A stretch of 64,000 nucleotides of DNA, taken from the NCBI GenBank assembly GCA_964246705.1, contig CAXTRQ010000003.1, forward strand, positions 20,772-84,771. Direction: 5' to 3'. The notes beneath the pieces are model-generated. The model was not told the origin of the DNA. It did no database searches and saw nothing but the letters and a program-made list of their open reading frames with translations. The position numbers were made by a program, and so were the translations under genes. Shown here one piece after another: positions 34,022 through 41,859 of the stretch. Each line of letters opens with the position of its first letter. Position 1 is the stretch's first letter. The DNA comes from DASZCR01 sp964246705. GTDB taxonomy: Bacteria; Acidobacteriota; Blastocatellia; Pyrinomonadales; Pyrinomonadaceae.

Positions 34022-35335
34022 ATGATGAACAGAGGGACGAAAGCCTGTCGCGTCGGTGTCTTCGACCAGATTGTGAGCGGCGGGGGCGGGCGAGTCTTTA
34101 CGGTCAAACTGCTCGAAGAGTTTTCAAGAATCGCGGGAGACAACTGGCATTTTCAACTGATGTGGCCCCTCTTTGATTCGAGCGACAATTTTTTGCCGCC
34201 GCCCCGTTTGCCTCATGTCGGTTTTGAAAGAATTTGTGTTGATGAGGTATCGGTCGGTCGTCACAAAATGCTCTCGCTGATAAACAACTGTGCGGCGAGC
34301 GGGATTTTGCCGGAGAAGAGTAAGAAGTGGGCATTGCTCCGAGCGAGAGCGTACCAGCGGAAAATCCATGAAACGGAACAGCGAAAACTGCGTCTCGGCG
34401 ATGGCAGAGGCTTGCAGTGGCTTGAGCGAAGAATCAGTGAGTTTGACTTAATTTACATCCCATATCCATATCTCACACTGCCGGGCGATAGAGAATGGCT
34501 ACCGCGTCTCCCGCTAGTTATCACCCTACATGATCTGGCACACGAGCAGACGGACGCATGGGGGGAAGTGACCGGAGTGTTACGTCATGAAGTAAGAAAG
34601 TGGACGGAGCTTGCCAGCCTCGTTATCTTCTCTTCCGATTACGTTAGACGGGAAGCGCAGAGGATTTATAACCTGCCCGCAGAGCGCACTAAAAGAATTT
34701 ATCTGGTCTCGCCGGCTGCTACAGATACGCGACAAGCGACGGCTAACATCCGCGAACGGTATGGCCTTAATGAAGATTACATTCTCACCCTCGGGTGGGC
34801 TGCGAAACATAAAAAGGTGGAAACCATCCTCGAAGGCTTCGCGCTGTTCAAGAAACAATCGAATAGCCCCATCCAACTTGTCTTAGCCGGGCCTGACACG
34901 CAGAACATTTTGCAAAAAAACACTTACGGCTTAACTCTCGGCAGAGATGTCTACGCGCTCGGCTACGTGCCGGACGAAGACGTGCCAAGCCTCTATCAAC
35001 ACTCGACGCTGGTGGTCACGGCTTCGACTAGCGAGGCCGGGTTCAATGCGATGCTCTTCGACGCGATGTTTTATCGTAAGCCCGTCGTCTGTTCAAACAT
35101 TCCACAGTTCATCGAAAGGCTCGGAACTGACAATGCGCTGGCTCTGATTTTCGATCCCCATTCGCCAGCCTCGCTTGCCTCCGCCCTCACGCAGCACTTT
35201 GAAAATCCTGCGCAGGCCGAACTGCGAGTCGGTAATGCCAAAAAATTCATTGATTCCCGCACGCTGACGGACGTTGCCGGAGACTATCTTGACGCCTTTG
35301 AGTCGGTCTTGAAGCGGCGGCAGAAGGAGCATTGA
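34022..35335 (+). CDS. GT4-type glycosyltransferase
   Basis: A 437-residue cytoplasmic glycosyltransferase of GT-B fold. The N-terminal half has the glycine-rich loop VSGGGGRVF (~15-23) and LVITLHDLAHEQ (~165); the C-terminal Rossmann domain has ILTLGWAAKHKKVETILEGF (donor phosphate loop, ~255), ALGYVPDEDVPSLYQHSTLVV (~315) and the acceptor-side STSEAGFNAMLFDAM (~345), equivalent to the EGFGxxxxEA motif with the first Glu in TSEAG. It likely adds a sugar from an activated nucleotide donor to a lipid-linked polysaccharide intermediate. GTG 34019, ATG 34022 and ATG 34025 are consecutive possible starts. It opens the polysaccharide cluster; 71 bases later the aminotransferase follows. Confidence 0.9.
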   Translation: MMNRGTKACRVGVFDQIVSGGGGRVFTVKLLEEFSRIAGDNWHFQLMWPLFDSSDNFLPPPRLPHVGFERICVDEVSVGRHKMLSLINNCAASGILPEKSKKWALLRARAYQRKIHETEQRKLRLGDGRGLQWLERRISEFDLIYIPYPYLTLPGDREWLPRLPLVITLHDLAHEQTDAWGEVTGVLRHEVRKWTELASLVIFSSDYVRREAQRIYNLPAERTKRIYLVSPAATDTRQATANIRERYGLNEDYILTLGWAAKHKKVETILEGFALFKKQSNSPIQLVLAGPDTQNILQKNTYGLTLGRDVYALGYVPDEDVPSLYQHSTLVVTASTSEAGFNAMLFDAMFYRKPVVCSNIPQFIERLGTDNALALIFDPHSPASLASALTQHFENPAQAELRVGNAKKFIDSRTLTDVAGDYLDAFESVLKRRQKEH

Positions 35336-35409
35336 GCGATGAGTCTCGTCCGCGTGTGTTTGCATCTCGCCGGAGCGCGTTAAATTCTTATGATTGAGGA
35401 TCGGAATTG

Positions 35410-36543
35410 ATGAAGCGACGATTTATTCCTGTGGCCGAACCCGTGTTGGGCGAAAAGGAGAAGCAATATGTGTTGGAATGTCTGGAGACAAGCTGGATTT
35501 CCGGCAGCGGTAAATTCGTGGATGCATTTGAGGAGATGTTCGCAGACTTCTGCGGCGTGCGTCATGCGGTGGCGATAGTTAACGGAACGGCGGCGCTTCA
35601 CGTCGCACTGTTGGCTCTCGGCGTCGGGGCTGGCGATGAGGTGATTGTCCCCGACTTGAGTTACATCGCTTCGGCCAACGCCGTGACCTACTGCGGTGCG
35701 CGGCCTGTCTTTGCGGACATTGATCCTATAACGTGGACGCTTTCTCCCGAAGACATGGCGCGAAAGATTACGGGACGAACCAAAGCCATCATGCCTGTTC
35801 ACCTCTACGGGCATCCGGCGGACATGAAACCGATTCTTGAAGTGGCAAGGCGGCACGAATTGTTCGTTGTCGAGGACGCCGCCGAAGCGCATGGCGCGGA
35901 GTACGGAGGGCGGCGCGTCGGTGGTCTGGGTGACGTTGCGACTTTCAGCTTCTACGGAAACAAAATCATCACGACCGGCGAAGGCGGTATGCTGACGACG
36001 AACGACGATGAACTGGCTCGAAAGGCGCGGCTACTCAAAGGGCAGGGCATGGATCCGCAACGCCGCTACTGGTTTCCTATAATCGGCTATAACTACCGGA
36101 TGACTAACATCGAGGCCGCTATCGGGCTGGCGCAGTTGGAGAAAATTGATTGGTTTATCGAAAGAAGGCGTGAAGTCGCCGGGTGGTACGCGGACGCTTT
36201 GAAGAATCTCAATCTCGTCTCTCAAGTGGAAGCCCCTTGGGCTAAAAACGTCTACTGGCTTTACTCCGTCTGCGTTGCCGGGAATGTTGACCGGGACTTG
36301 TTGATGACGCGGTTATCGGAGCACGGCATTGAGACGCGGCCATTTTTCTATCCGCTGCATCACATGCCCCCCTACCTCGACCCCGGCGCGCAAGCCTCTC
36401 TTCCTATCTCGACACGAATCGCAGCGCGTGGACTCAATCTGCCGTCTTCAGCCACACTCACAAAGGACGACATCAATTACATCGCGGACGCGCTGCACAC
36501 GTGTCTTCAAATGCAAGAGATGGCACGACGAAATGATGATTAA
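35410..36543 (+). CDS. DegT/DnrJ/EryC1/StrS-family sugar aminotransferase
   Basis: A 377-residue PLP enzyme that aminates a keto-sugar nucleotide, as in perosamine or related amino-deoxy-sugar synthesis. Visible features: ETSWISGSGKFVDAFEEMFA near the start, the cofactor-contact region AIVNGTAALHVALLALGV (~60), PDLSYIASANAVTYCGARPV (~85), EDAAEAHGAEY (~160) and the Schiff-base Lys in SFYGNKIITTGEGG (~184). The C-terminal GIETRPFFYPLHHMPPY fits the small domain. I use the ATG at 35410. It overlaps the next gene by 11 bases (ATGATGATTAA), so the pair is translationally coupled: aminotransferase then GNAT acetyltransferase, which together would make an N-acylated amino sugar. The exact sugar cannot be told. 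Confidence 0.94.
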   Translation: MKRRFIPVAEPVLGEKEKQYVLECLETSWISGSGKFVDAFEEMFADFCGVRHAVAIVNGTAALHVALLALGVGAGDEVIVPDLSYIASANAVTYCGARPVFADIDPITWTLSPEDMARKITGRTKAIMPVHLYGHPADMKPILEVARRHELFVVEDAAEAHGAEYGGRRVGGLGDVATFSFYGNKIITTGEGGMLTTNDDELARKARLLKGQGMDPQRRYWFPIIGYNYRMTNIEAAIGLAQLEKIDWFIERRREVAGWYADALKNLNLVSQVEAPWAKNVYWLYSVCVAGNVDRDLLMTRLSEHGIETRPFFYPLHHMPPYLDPGAQASLPISTRIAARGLNLPSSATLTKDDINYIADALHTCLQMQEMARRNDD

Positions 36544-37021
36544 CGACCCTTTAACTATTCACCCTCTCCTGCCCGAAGACGCGCCGCGACTTGCCACAAT
36601 GCTTCGCGCGCAGCCGCCGGACTACAGTCGTTTTTTCTACCCGTTCAGTTTTGAGGAGTCCGTCATTGCGAGCATGTTGTCTGATTGTGAACACGACGTT
36701 TATATGGGCATCTATCATCGAGATGAACTTGTCGGACTGTACATGCTGCGGGGATGGGATGAGGGATATGAGGTTCCCGCCTTCGGAATCCTGATAGCTG
36801 AAAAGTATCGCGGCTACGGGCTGGAGATGATGTCTCTAGAGGCGGCAAAAACCATCTGTAAGCTGCGGGGCACATCTCGCATGATGTTAAAGATGCACCC
36901 TGATAATTTTTCGTCCAGAGGCGTGGCGCGAAAAATAGGCTTCCGGCAGACCGGCGTCGAACCGGAGAGCGGCAATATTATTTATCACTGCGAAATCGCC
37001 AAGCCCGCCGCGAAGTCTTAA
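36533..37021 (+). CDS. GNAT-family N-acetyltransferase (copy 1)
   Basis: A 162-residue GNAT protein: beta-strand HPLLPEDAPRLATMLRAQ, acetyl-CoA loop KYRGYGLEMMSLEAAK (the R/QxxGxG/A motif, ~100) and MMLKMHPDNFSSRGVARKIGF (~122-142). It overlaps the aminotransferase stop by 11 bases, so the product of that enzyme, an amino sugar nucleotide, is the natural substrate guess. A paralogue at 43880-44359 shares about half its residues, including EDAPxLxxMLRAQ, MLRGWDEGYEV and YRGYGL, and is coupled there to a glycosyltransferase. The unusual shared FxPFSFxEE segment (~36-43) may shape the acceptor site. GNAT fold is firm; substrate inferred from context. Confidence 0.88.
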   Translation: MMINDPLTIHPLLPEDAPRLATMLRAQPPDYSRFFYPFSFEESVIASMLSDCEHDVYMGIYHRDELVGLYMLRGWDEGYEVPAFGILIAEKYRGYGLEMMSLEAAKTICKLRGTSRMMLKMHPDNFSSRGVARKIGFRQTGVEPESGNIIYHCEIAKPAAKS

Positions 37022-37029
37022 AGCAGAGA

Positions 37030-37105
37030 TTTCAAGCTCAAGATTTGAAATCTTAAAGCATCCAACCTTTTGCTTTCTTTGCGCCTCCAGCGTCTTGGCG
37101 CGAAA
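37030..37105. repeat. Composite palindromic repeat, copy A
   Basis: The odd palindrome aagatttgaaatctt at 37040-37054 is followed ~25 bases on by ctttgcgcctccagcgtctt and ggcgcg. The same 14-mer (63703-63716), with a similar tttgcg/gcgtct tail, occurs at the right end of the window. Confidence 0.55.
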
Positions 37106-37825
37106 CTATTTGCCGTAAAAGCGAAAAGTTAATCCGAGCGTCAATCCGACGGATCATCGCTCGGACGGATACGCGATTTAAAGAAGTTCTGCGTTTCAAA
37201 ATATCGCTTGTTGGTCAGATTATCTACGGCGAGGTTGAAGTCCATCCAACACCGCAGACGCTTGTTGGCGTAGAAATCCAGCACGTCTTGTCCGGCTGCG
37301 CGAATGCCGGGGTTTTCGCCGTCGAGCCGATAGCTGCTGATATGACGGTAGCGGAGCGAGCCTGTGAAGCCTCGATAACCGGAAACAGTCAGCCCAGCGT
37401 TAGCGACCGTGTGCGGGGCGCTCTCCACATAGACGCGCGGGAACGTGCCACGATAGAAGGCGTTGAAGAATGGACGCCTAATGTTCCGCTACGAACTCTG
37501 CCGCCGTTGTCCGGGTCAATGAAGCCGAAACGGTCGAGCCGACCGGCAGCGACTTCATCCAGCGGAATCTGGCCGGAGGAAAAGAAATCGTTCCGTCCGG
37601 CGTTAAATTTCAACCCGGCGGCGCGGCTTCCATTGAGGCGACGCGTGCCGAAGCTGAGCGAACGACGAGGGACACGCCCGGCACTAATTCGTTGCGTTGA
37701 GTGATAAGGACACCGGAAAGCCTGTGCGAAGCGCACGGTGCAGATGATTGCTTTGGCGATTGAATGGCGACGACGGGAAAGGACAGAAACAAGATACCGA
37801 TAGCGATGACGACGAACCGGCGCAT
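37106..37825 (-). pseudogene. Decayed TonB-dependent receptor
   Basis: Pieces of one outer-membrane receptor lie in three frames in the right order. From 37825: signal peptide MRRFVVIAIGILFLSFPVVA and the start of a carboxypeptidase-regulatory-like domain (LSGVLITQRNELVPGVSLVV). Then, after loss of the plug and most of the barrel, GRNDFFSSGQIPLDEVAAGR (~37550). Then late barrel strands NAGLTVSGYRGFTGSLRYRH and MDFNLAVDNLTNKRYFETQN (~37400-37180). Last, in another frame, the terminal strand VGLTLGLTFRFYGK ending at the TAG at 37106-37108. An intact receiver of this type has 800-1000 residues; only ~240 codons remain. Several frameshifts and at least one large deletion are needed to explain it. 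Confidence 0.85.
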
Positions 37826-37979
37826 GATGAATTCCTGTGTGAGCAATTATTCTGTTGCGTTAGAAAATCAGGCGAGGGTAACGCTAAATTGAATTTTCAA
37901 AACATGCTTCGGCTAAGCATATAGAAATTGAAGATGCAGCACTGAATTACATCTGATGCTGATTGTGCGGGCGCGACCT

Positions 37980-40304
37980 TTAGCGAAACAGGCCGCCGGT
38001 AAAACCGATCTCATAAACCATGAAGAGTCCAAAGCATACGCTGAAGACTCCGCTCAGACCACGCACCGCGAAATTCGCACGGTCGAAGCGGCCTGCTGTC
38101 AGGTACACCGGCAGCCCGACGAGCACGCTCATCAGCATCATGCCGCCAATCGAACCGACGCCGAACAATAAAATATAAACCAGCCCGACGAGCGGCGATT
38201 GAATAGCCGAGAGCACCAACAACATCAACGCGGCGCTGCCCGCCATCCCATGAATCATTCCGATAATGACGGGGCGCACGCTCAGACGGAATCCGTGATG
38301 AGTGTGTTCTTCCGCGTCGGGTGAGCCGTCGTGGAGATGCGGATGGACGTGCCTGTGCCCTCCATGGCGATGGACGTGAAAGTGAAGCTGTCCCCCGGGT
38401 CTCAACAGTTTTCGTAGAACATTCAAGCCCAGCGCGACCAGCATTATCCCGACGCAAAATTCTAACGCCAGCGCCATCCGTTCGCTGATTTTGATATGGA
38501 GCAGAATAACCGCGATGCCCGCGATGAACAGCGAAATTGTGTGGCCGACGCCCCAGAGTCCTCCCACTAATGACGAGCCAAGTAAACTTTTGCGCTCGCT
38601 GACGATGGTTGAGACCGCTGCCAGATGATCGGCTTCGGTCGCGTGCTTGAGGCCGAGGACGAAGCCGAGGAAGAGCACCGAAGCGATTGACATCGAAGCC
38701 ATCTGCGTCTCGGAGTCGGAGAGAAGTGCGCGCCAGTCAAATCCCGTCTGGCCGAGCGATTCATAGCATAGCACTGCTCCGATGCCGCTAATGACGAGCG
38801 CGCTCAAGATCGGCAACACGCGAATCAGGTGGCCGGAGAAGAAGTTTCCCGTCGAACTCTTCATCCAGCGTCCGGCATAGACGAAAGCGAGGCCGATGCC
38901 GGTCAGCGTCGCGGCCAGCCCTATGCTGAAAGCCACTACCAAAATAAGACCGTAGCCGACGCGTTGAAGCGCGATGGCCGACAGCATCACGACGAGCGCC
39001 GAAGGACACGGAAGCAGCCCACCGGAGATGCCGAGCGCGAGCAGACGCCCCCACGTCACAGGAGAGCCATCCGCGCCCGGAGGCAGATGTGTGTGCGTGC
39101 TTCCCCCGTGCGTATGCGTTAGCGACGAGTCGTCATGTGCATGGCTATGCTGTGTATGTGCATGAGAATGATTGTCGCCGTGATGATGATGGTGGTCGTG
39201 TGGCGCATAGCCGAATGCGGCGCGAAGCCGCTGAACAAATAGACTCAGGCCGATGAACATCACAATCGCGCCTGAGATCAGACTGAGAATAGGAAAGAGG
39301 CGTTCCGGCACGATGTATTGCGAGAGGAATAAGGTCACGACGCCGAGCGCGATGACGCCAGCCGTATGAGTAATGGTAACGGTCAGGCCGAGGAAGGCGG
39401 CGTGGCGCGGCGTCCCGCGCGAGCCGACGAGATACGCGCCGACGACAGTCTTGCCGTGGCCGGGCGAGAGCGCATGGACGCTGCCGAGCGCGGCGGCAAT
39501 CAGCAAGCCCAGCAGAGCCACTCCGGGCGTCAACTCTGGCACGGCGATCAGTTCGGCGAAGTAGTCGCGCGCGGGCGTGCTCGCCGGTCGTCCGTTGCGC
39601 GCCATCAGCGGCGTCGAACCCTGCGGCGCGACGATTCCCCGTGCGAACGACAATTCTGCGGAACGCTCGTTGAGCGGGGCGGTCAGCATGTCTTCAGGAT
39701 ATTTTTTGATCTCATCCGTCACGGCATTACCGTACGCGGAGCTATCGAAAATCGTCATGCCGGAGGCAGGGACAACAACCAACTCGCGCCAGCCGGAACG
39801 CTCCCTGTGATTAGTGTCTTCAAAGCGGATGCGGCGCGAGGCGGATGCGCCGTCGCTCGCGGGCATCGCTCCTATGAGGTCGCATTCGACGCGAAGCGTT
39901 TTCAGACCTCCCGCGCCGGGGGGCATCGTGAGTGATTTCGACGCCACCTCGATTGGCACGCGCATCCCGTCAACTGTGAGTACAAGACCAGCCGCATAAC
40001 CTTTCGTGGTGCGTCGAAGATAATCATCGCGTTCGGCGTCGGAGAGCGTGCCGTCCGAGTTGCCGTCCATCTCCTGCGATTGTTGAAAAGCCGGAATCTC
40101 GGCCATGTCCACCACGTAGCGGATACGGAGGCGACTGTCTTCAACTTCGATACGTACAAAGTGGTTAGTGGTGAAATTGCCAAGCGGATGAGCCGAGACC
40201 TCGCGGGCAGGATAAAGCGCCAGTAGGGCGATGCCGAGCGCGATTGCCAGCGCGCAATAATGACGATGCGCGCGATGTCGAGTCGGCGATGCGTAATCAA
40301 ACAT
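37980..40304 (-). CDS. Fused NicO/RcnA-like and UreH/HupE-like metal-transport protein with His-rich loops
   Basis: A 774-residue membrane protein with at least twelve hydrophobic segments. After a signal anchor comes an extracytoplasmic domain (AHPLGNFTTNHFVRIEVEDS..., ~35-240) as in HupE/NicO-associated proteins. First transport half (~275-540): NicO/RcnA type, with SVHALSPGHGKTVVGAYLVG, a long His-rich loop (HDHHHHHGDNHSHAHTQHSH at ~385) and GLLPCPSALVVMLSAIAL. Second half (~545-774): UreH/HupE type, with GLKHATEADHLAAVSTI, GGLWGVGHTISLF, a second His-rich loop (HFHVHRHGGHRHVHPHLHDG) and IIGMIHGMAGSAALMLL. Both halves have the HxxxxDH/H-rich signatures of Ni2+/Co2+ permeases. The frame continues upstream, but ATG 40304 with GGAG is the likely start. 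Last gene of a minus-strand operon with TPR and DUF4331 genes. Confidence 0.9.
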   Translation of the reverse strand: MFDYASPTRHRAHRHYCALAIALGIALLALYPAREVSAHPLGNFTTNHFVRIEVEDSRLRIRYVVDMAEIPAFQQSQEMDGNSDGTLSDAERDDYLRRTTKGYAAGLVLTVDGMRVPIEVASKSLTMPPGAGGLKTLRVECDLIGAMPASDGASASRRIRFEDTNHRERSGWRELVVVPASGMTIFDSSAYGNAVTDEIKKYPEDMLTAPLNERSAELSFARGIVAPQGSTPLMARNGRPASTPARDYFAELIAVPELTPGVALLGLLIAAALGSVHALSPGHGKTVVGAYLVGSRGTPRHAAFLGLTVTITHTAGVIALGVVTLFLSQYIVPERLFPILSLISGAIVMFIGLSLFVQRLRAAFGYAPHDHHHHHGDNHSHAHTQHSHAHDDSSLTHTHGGSTHTHLPPGADGSPVTWGRLLALGISGGLLPCPSALVVMLSAIALQRVGYGLILVVAFSIGLAATLTGIGLAFVYAGRWMKSSTGNFFSGHLIRVLPILSALVISGIGAVLCYESLGQTGFDWRALLSDSETQMASMSIASVLFLGFVLGLKHATEADHLAAVSTIVSERKSLLGSSLVGGLWGVGHTISLFIAGIAVILLHIKISERMALALEFCVGIMLVALGLNVLRKLLRPGGQLHFHVHRHGGHRHVHPHLHDGSPDAEEHTHHGFRLSVRPVIIGMIHGMAGSAALMLLVLSAIQSPLVGLVYILLFGVGSIGGMMLMSVLVGLPVYLTAGRFDRANFAVRGLSGVFSVCFGLFMVYEIGFTGGLFR

Positions 40305-40326
40305 AAAGATTAAAATCTCCGGGCAT

Positions 40327-41679
40327 TCAGACCGCGAGCATGCGTAGTGTCTGCCGCGCAACGTCGGCTTGCAAAACGTCAAACGAGGGATTGATGTTAA
40401 GCGCCTGCTTGAGATGCTTCGCGGCCGCTTGGGCATCACCGAGCGCCTTGTAGATCATGCCCGCGTGATAGAGCAGGCGTGCGTCGCGTGTGCCGAGCCG
40501 GAGCGCCTCGTCAATGGAAGTTTTAGCTTCGGCAAGTTCGCCTTTTTTATAAAGACACCATGCCAGCAGGTCGCTCGTATAGATGTCTGCGCGTGCGGAA
40601 CGTTCGCGCCGCGCCACCTCCAACGCTTCGTCAATCTTCATGTCGTGGTCAGCCCAGAACAGTGCTATCTGGCGCGAATAAGTCCCTTTGCCATAACTGC
40701 CCGCGTTCTCTGTGAACTCGGCGAGATCGTATTGCTTTTTAGCTTCTTCGGTACGACCCAGTTTGGTTAATAAATCGCCGAGCGCGATTGCCGTGTCAGG
40801 CAGAGGGACGCGTTCGAGTGAACGCCGGTAAAACTCGACGGCTTTAGTCGTGTCGCCATCGGCGAGGCGCGCGCGCGCTTTCGCGGCCAACCCCAGATGG
40901 TAATCGGGAAACGAGAACAGCGCGCGGTCGTATTCGTGCTCGGCCTCGCGCCGCTTGCCCGCGTTCATCAGTTCGTCGCCGAGGTGTACGGCGCACCAAG
41001 CGATACTTTCCGGGTCGCCCGGATTGGCGGATTCCAGTGCCGTCCGCATCGCTTCAATCGCGCCTTGCGTGTCGCCGTAGAGCGAGCGGATGTAGGAGAC
41101 GCGCGCAAATGAGCCTGTGTAAGGGCGTAGATCAACGGCAGTCTGCGCGGCCTTGATGGCCTCTTCATATCTGCCTAGTTCGACCAACGCATCGGTCATG
41201 GCTTCCCATAACTCAAAGTCACGGGGACGTTGTTCGACGGCGCGTTTCGCCGCATCGAGCGCCTCTGCAAAACGATGATTGCTGAGCGTGAGTTTGATTT
41301 GAAGCTTGGTCGCATCGAAGTTGCCGGGCGCGAGTTTGAGCGACTGCGCCAGCGCCGCTTCGGCACGCGTGTTGAAGCCGAAATCTCCGGTCTCGCGCGC
41401 TTTCTGCATAAAACCGATGGCAAGAAAGTTATAGCCGTTGGGCGCATCGGGCGCTTTTTGAATCAACGCCTGTGCTGTGCGGATTTGCCGGTCGGCGGGC
41501 GTGGCAAGTTGAGAGAGCGTGCCGGGAACCTCGGCGAGGGCTGCGCCCGCAGCGACGGTAGATGATTGCGGCGACGCCGTGACGCCAGCCTGCGGCGTAC
41601 GTTTCGACACGGCGAAGACGCCCAGCACGACGAGCAGTACGACGAGAATCGCCCCGGCTATAATCAATTTGTAACGCAT
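40327..41679 (-). CDS. Membrane-anchored TPR-repeat protein
   Basis: A 450-residue protein with one N-terminal membrane helix (LIIAGAILVVLLVVLGVFAV) and about nine tetratricopeptide repeats covering the rest, for example NYNFLAIG-type helices then EAIKAAQTAVDLRPYTGSFA, AEHEYDRALFSFPDYHLGLA, and AAAKHLKQALNINPSFDVLQ at the C-terminus. TPRs mediate protein contacts, here in the periplasm. It lies 22 bases before the NicO/UreH fusion gene and 180 bases after the DUF4331 gene, all same strand, so it probably links these proteins functionally. The start at 41679 is chosen because it places the membrane helix at the very N-terminus; its ribosome site is weak. Confidence 0.88.
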   Translation of the reverse strand: MRYKLIIAGAILVVLLVVLGVFAVSKRTPQAGVTASPQSSTVAAGAALAEVPGTLSQLATPADRQIRTAQALIQKAPDAPNGYNFLAIGFMQKARETGDFGFNTRAEAALAQSLKLAPGNFDATKLQIKLTLSNHRFAEALDAAKRAVEQRPRDFELWEAMTDALVELGRYEEAIKAAQTAVDLRPYTGSFARVSYIRSLYGDTQGAIEAMRTALESANPGDPESIAWCAVHLGDELMNAGKRREAEHEYDRALFSFPDYHLGLAAKARARLADGDTTKAVEFYRRSLERVPLPDTAIALGDLLTKLGRTEEAKKQYDLAEFTENAGSYGKGTYSRQIALFWADHDMKIDEALEVARRERSARADIYTSDLLAWCLYKKGELAEAKTSIDEALRLGTRDARLLYHAGMIYKALGDAQAAAKHLKQALNINPSFDVLQADVARQTLRMLAV

Positions 41680-41719
41680 AACTTTATCTACCGCTCGACT
41701 AATTTTTAAAGAGATGAAC

Positions 41720-41753
41720 GCCGGAACCGACTTTGGCTTAGCTCGATTCCGGC
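41720..41753. terminator. Small hairpin between DUF4331 and TPR genes
   Basis: gccggaa (41720-41726) pairs with ttccggc (41747-41753) around a 20-base loop. No T-run follows in either direction; it may be a processing or attenuation site between the two genes. Confidence 0.35.
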
Positions 41754-41859
41754 GCACCTTTGGCTCGGAAGCAGTCCGACTAATATCTGTGAAAGCTTGA
41801 TGCGAAATTCCTCACCGCTGCAAAAAGCTTCATGCTGTCCGGCCTTGCTTCCCGACTCT

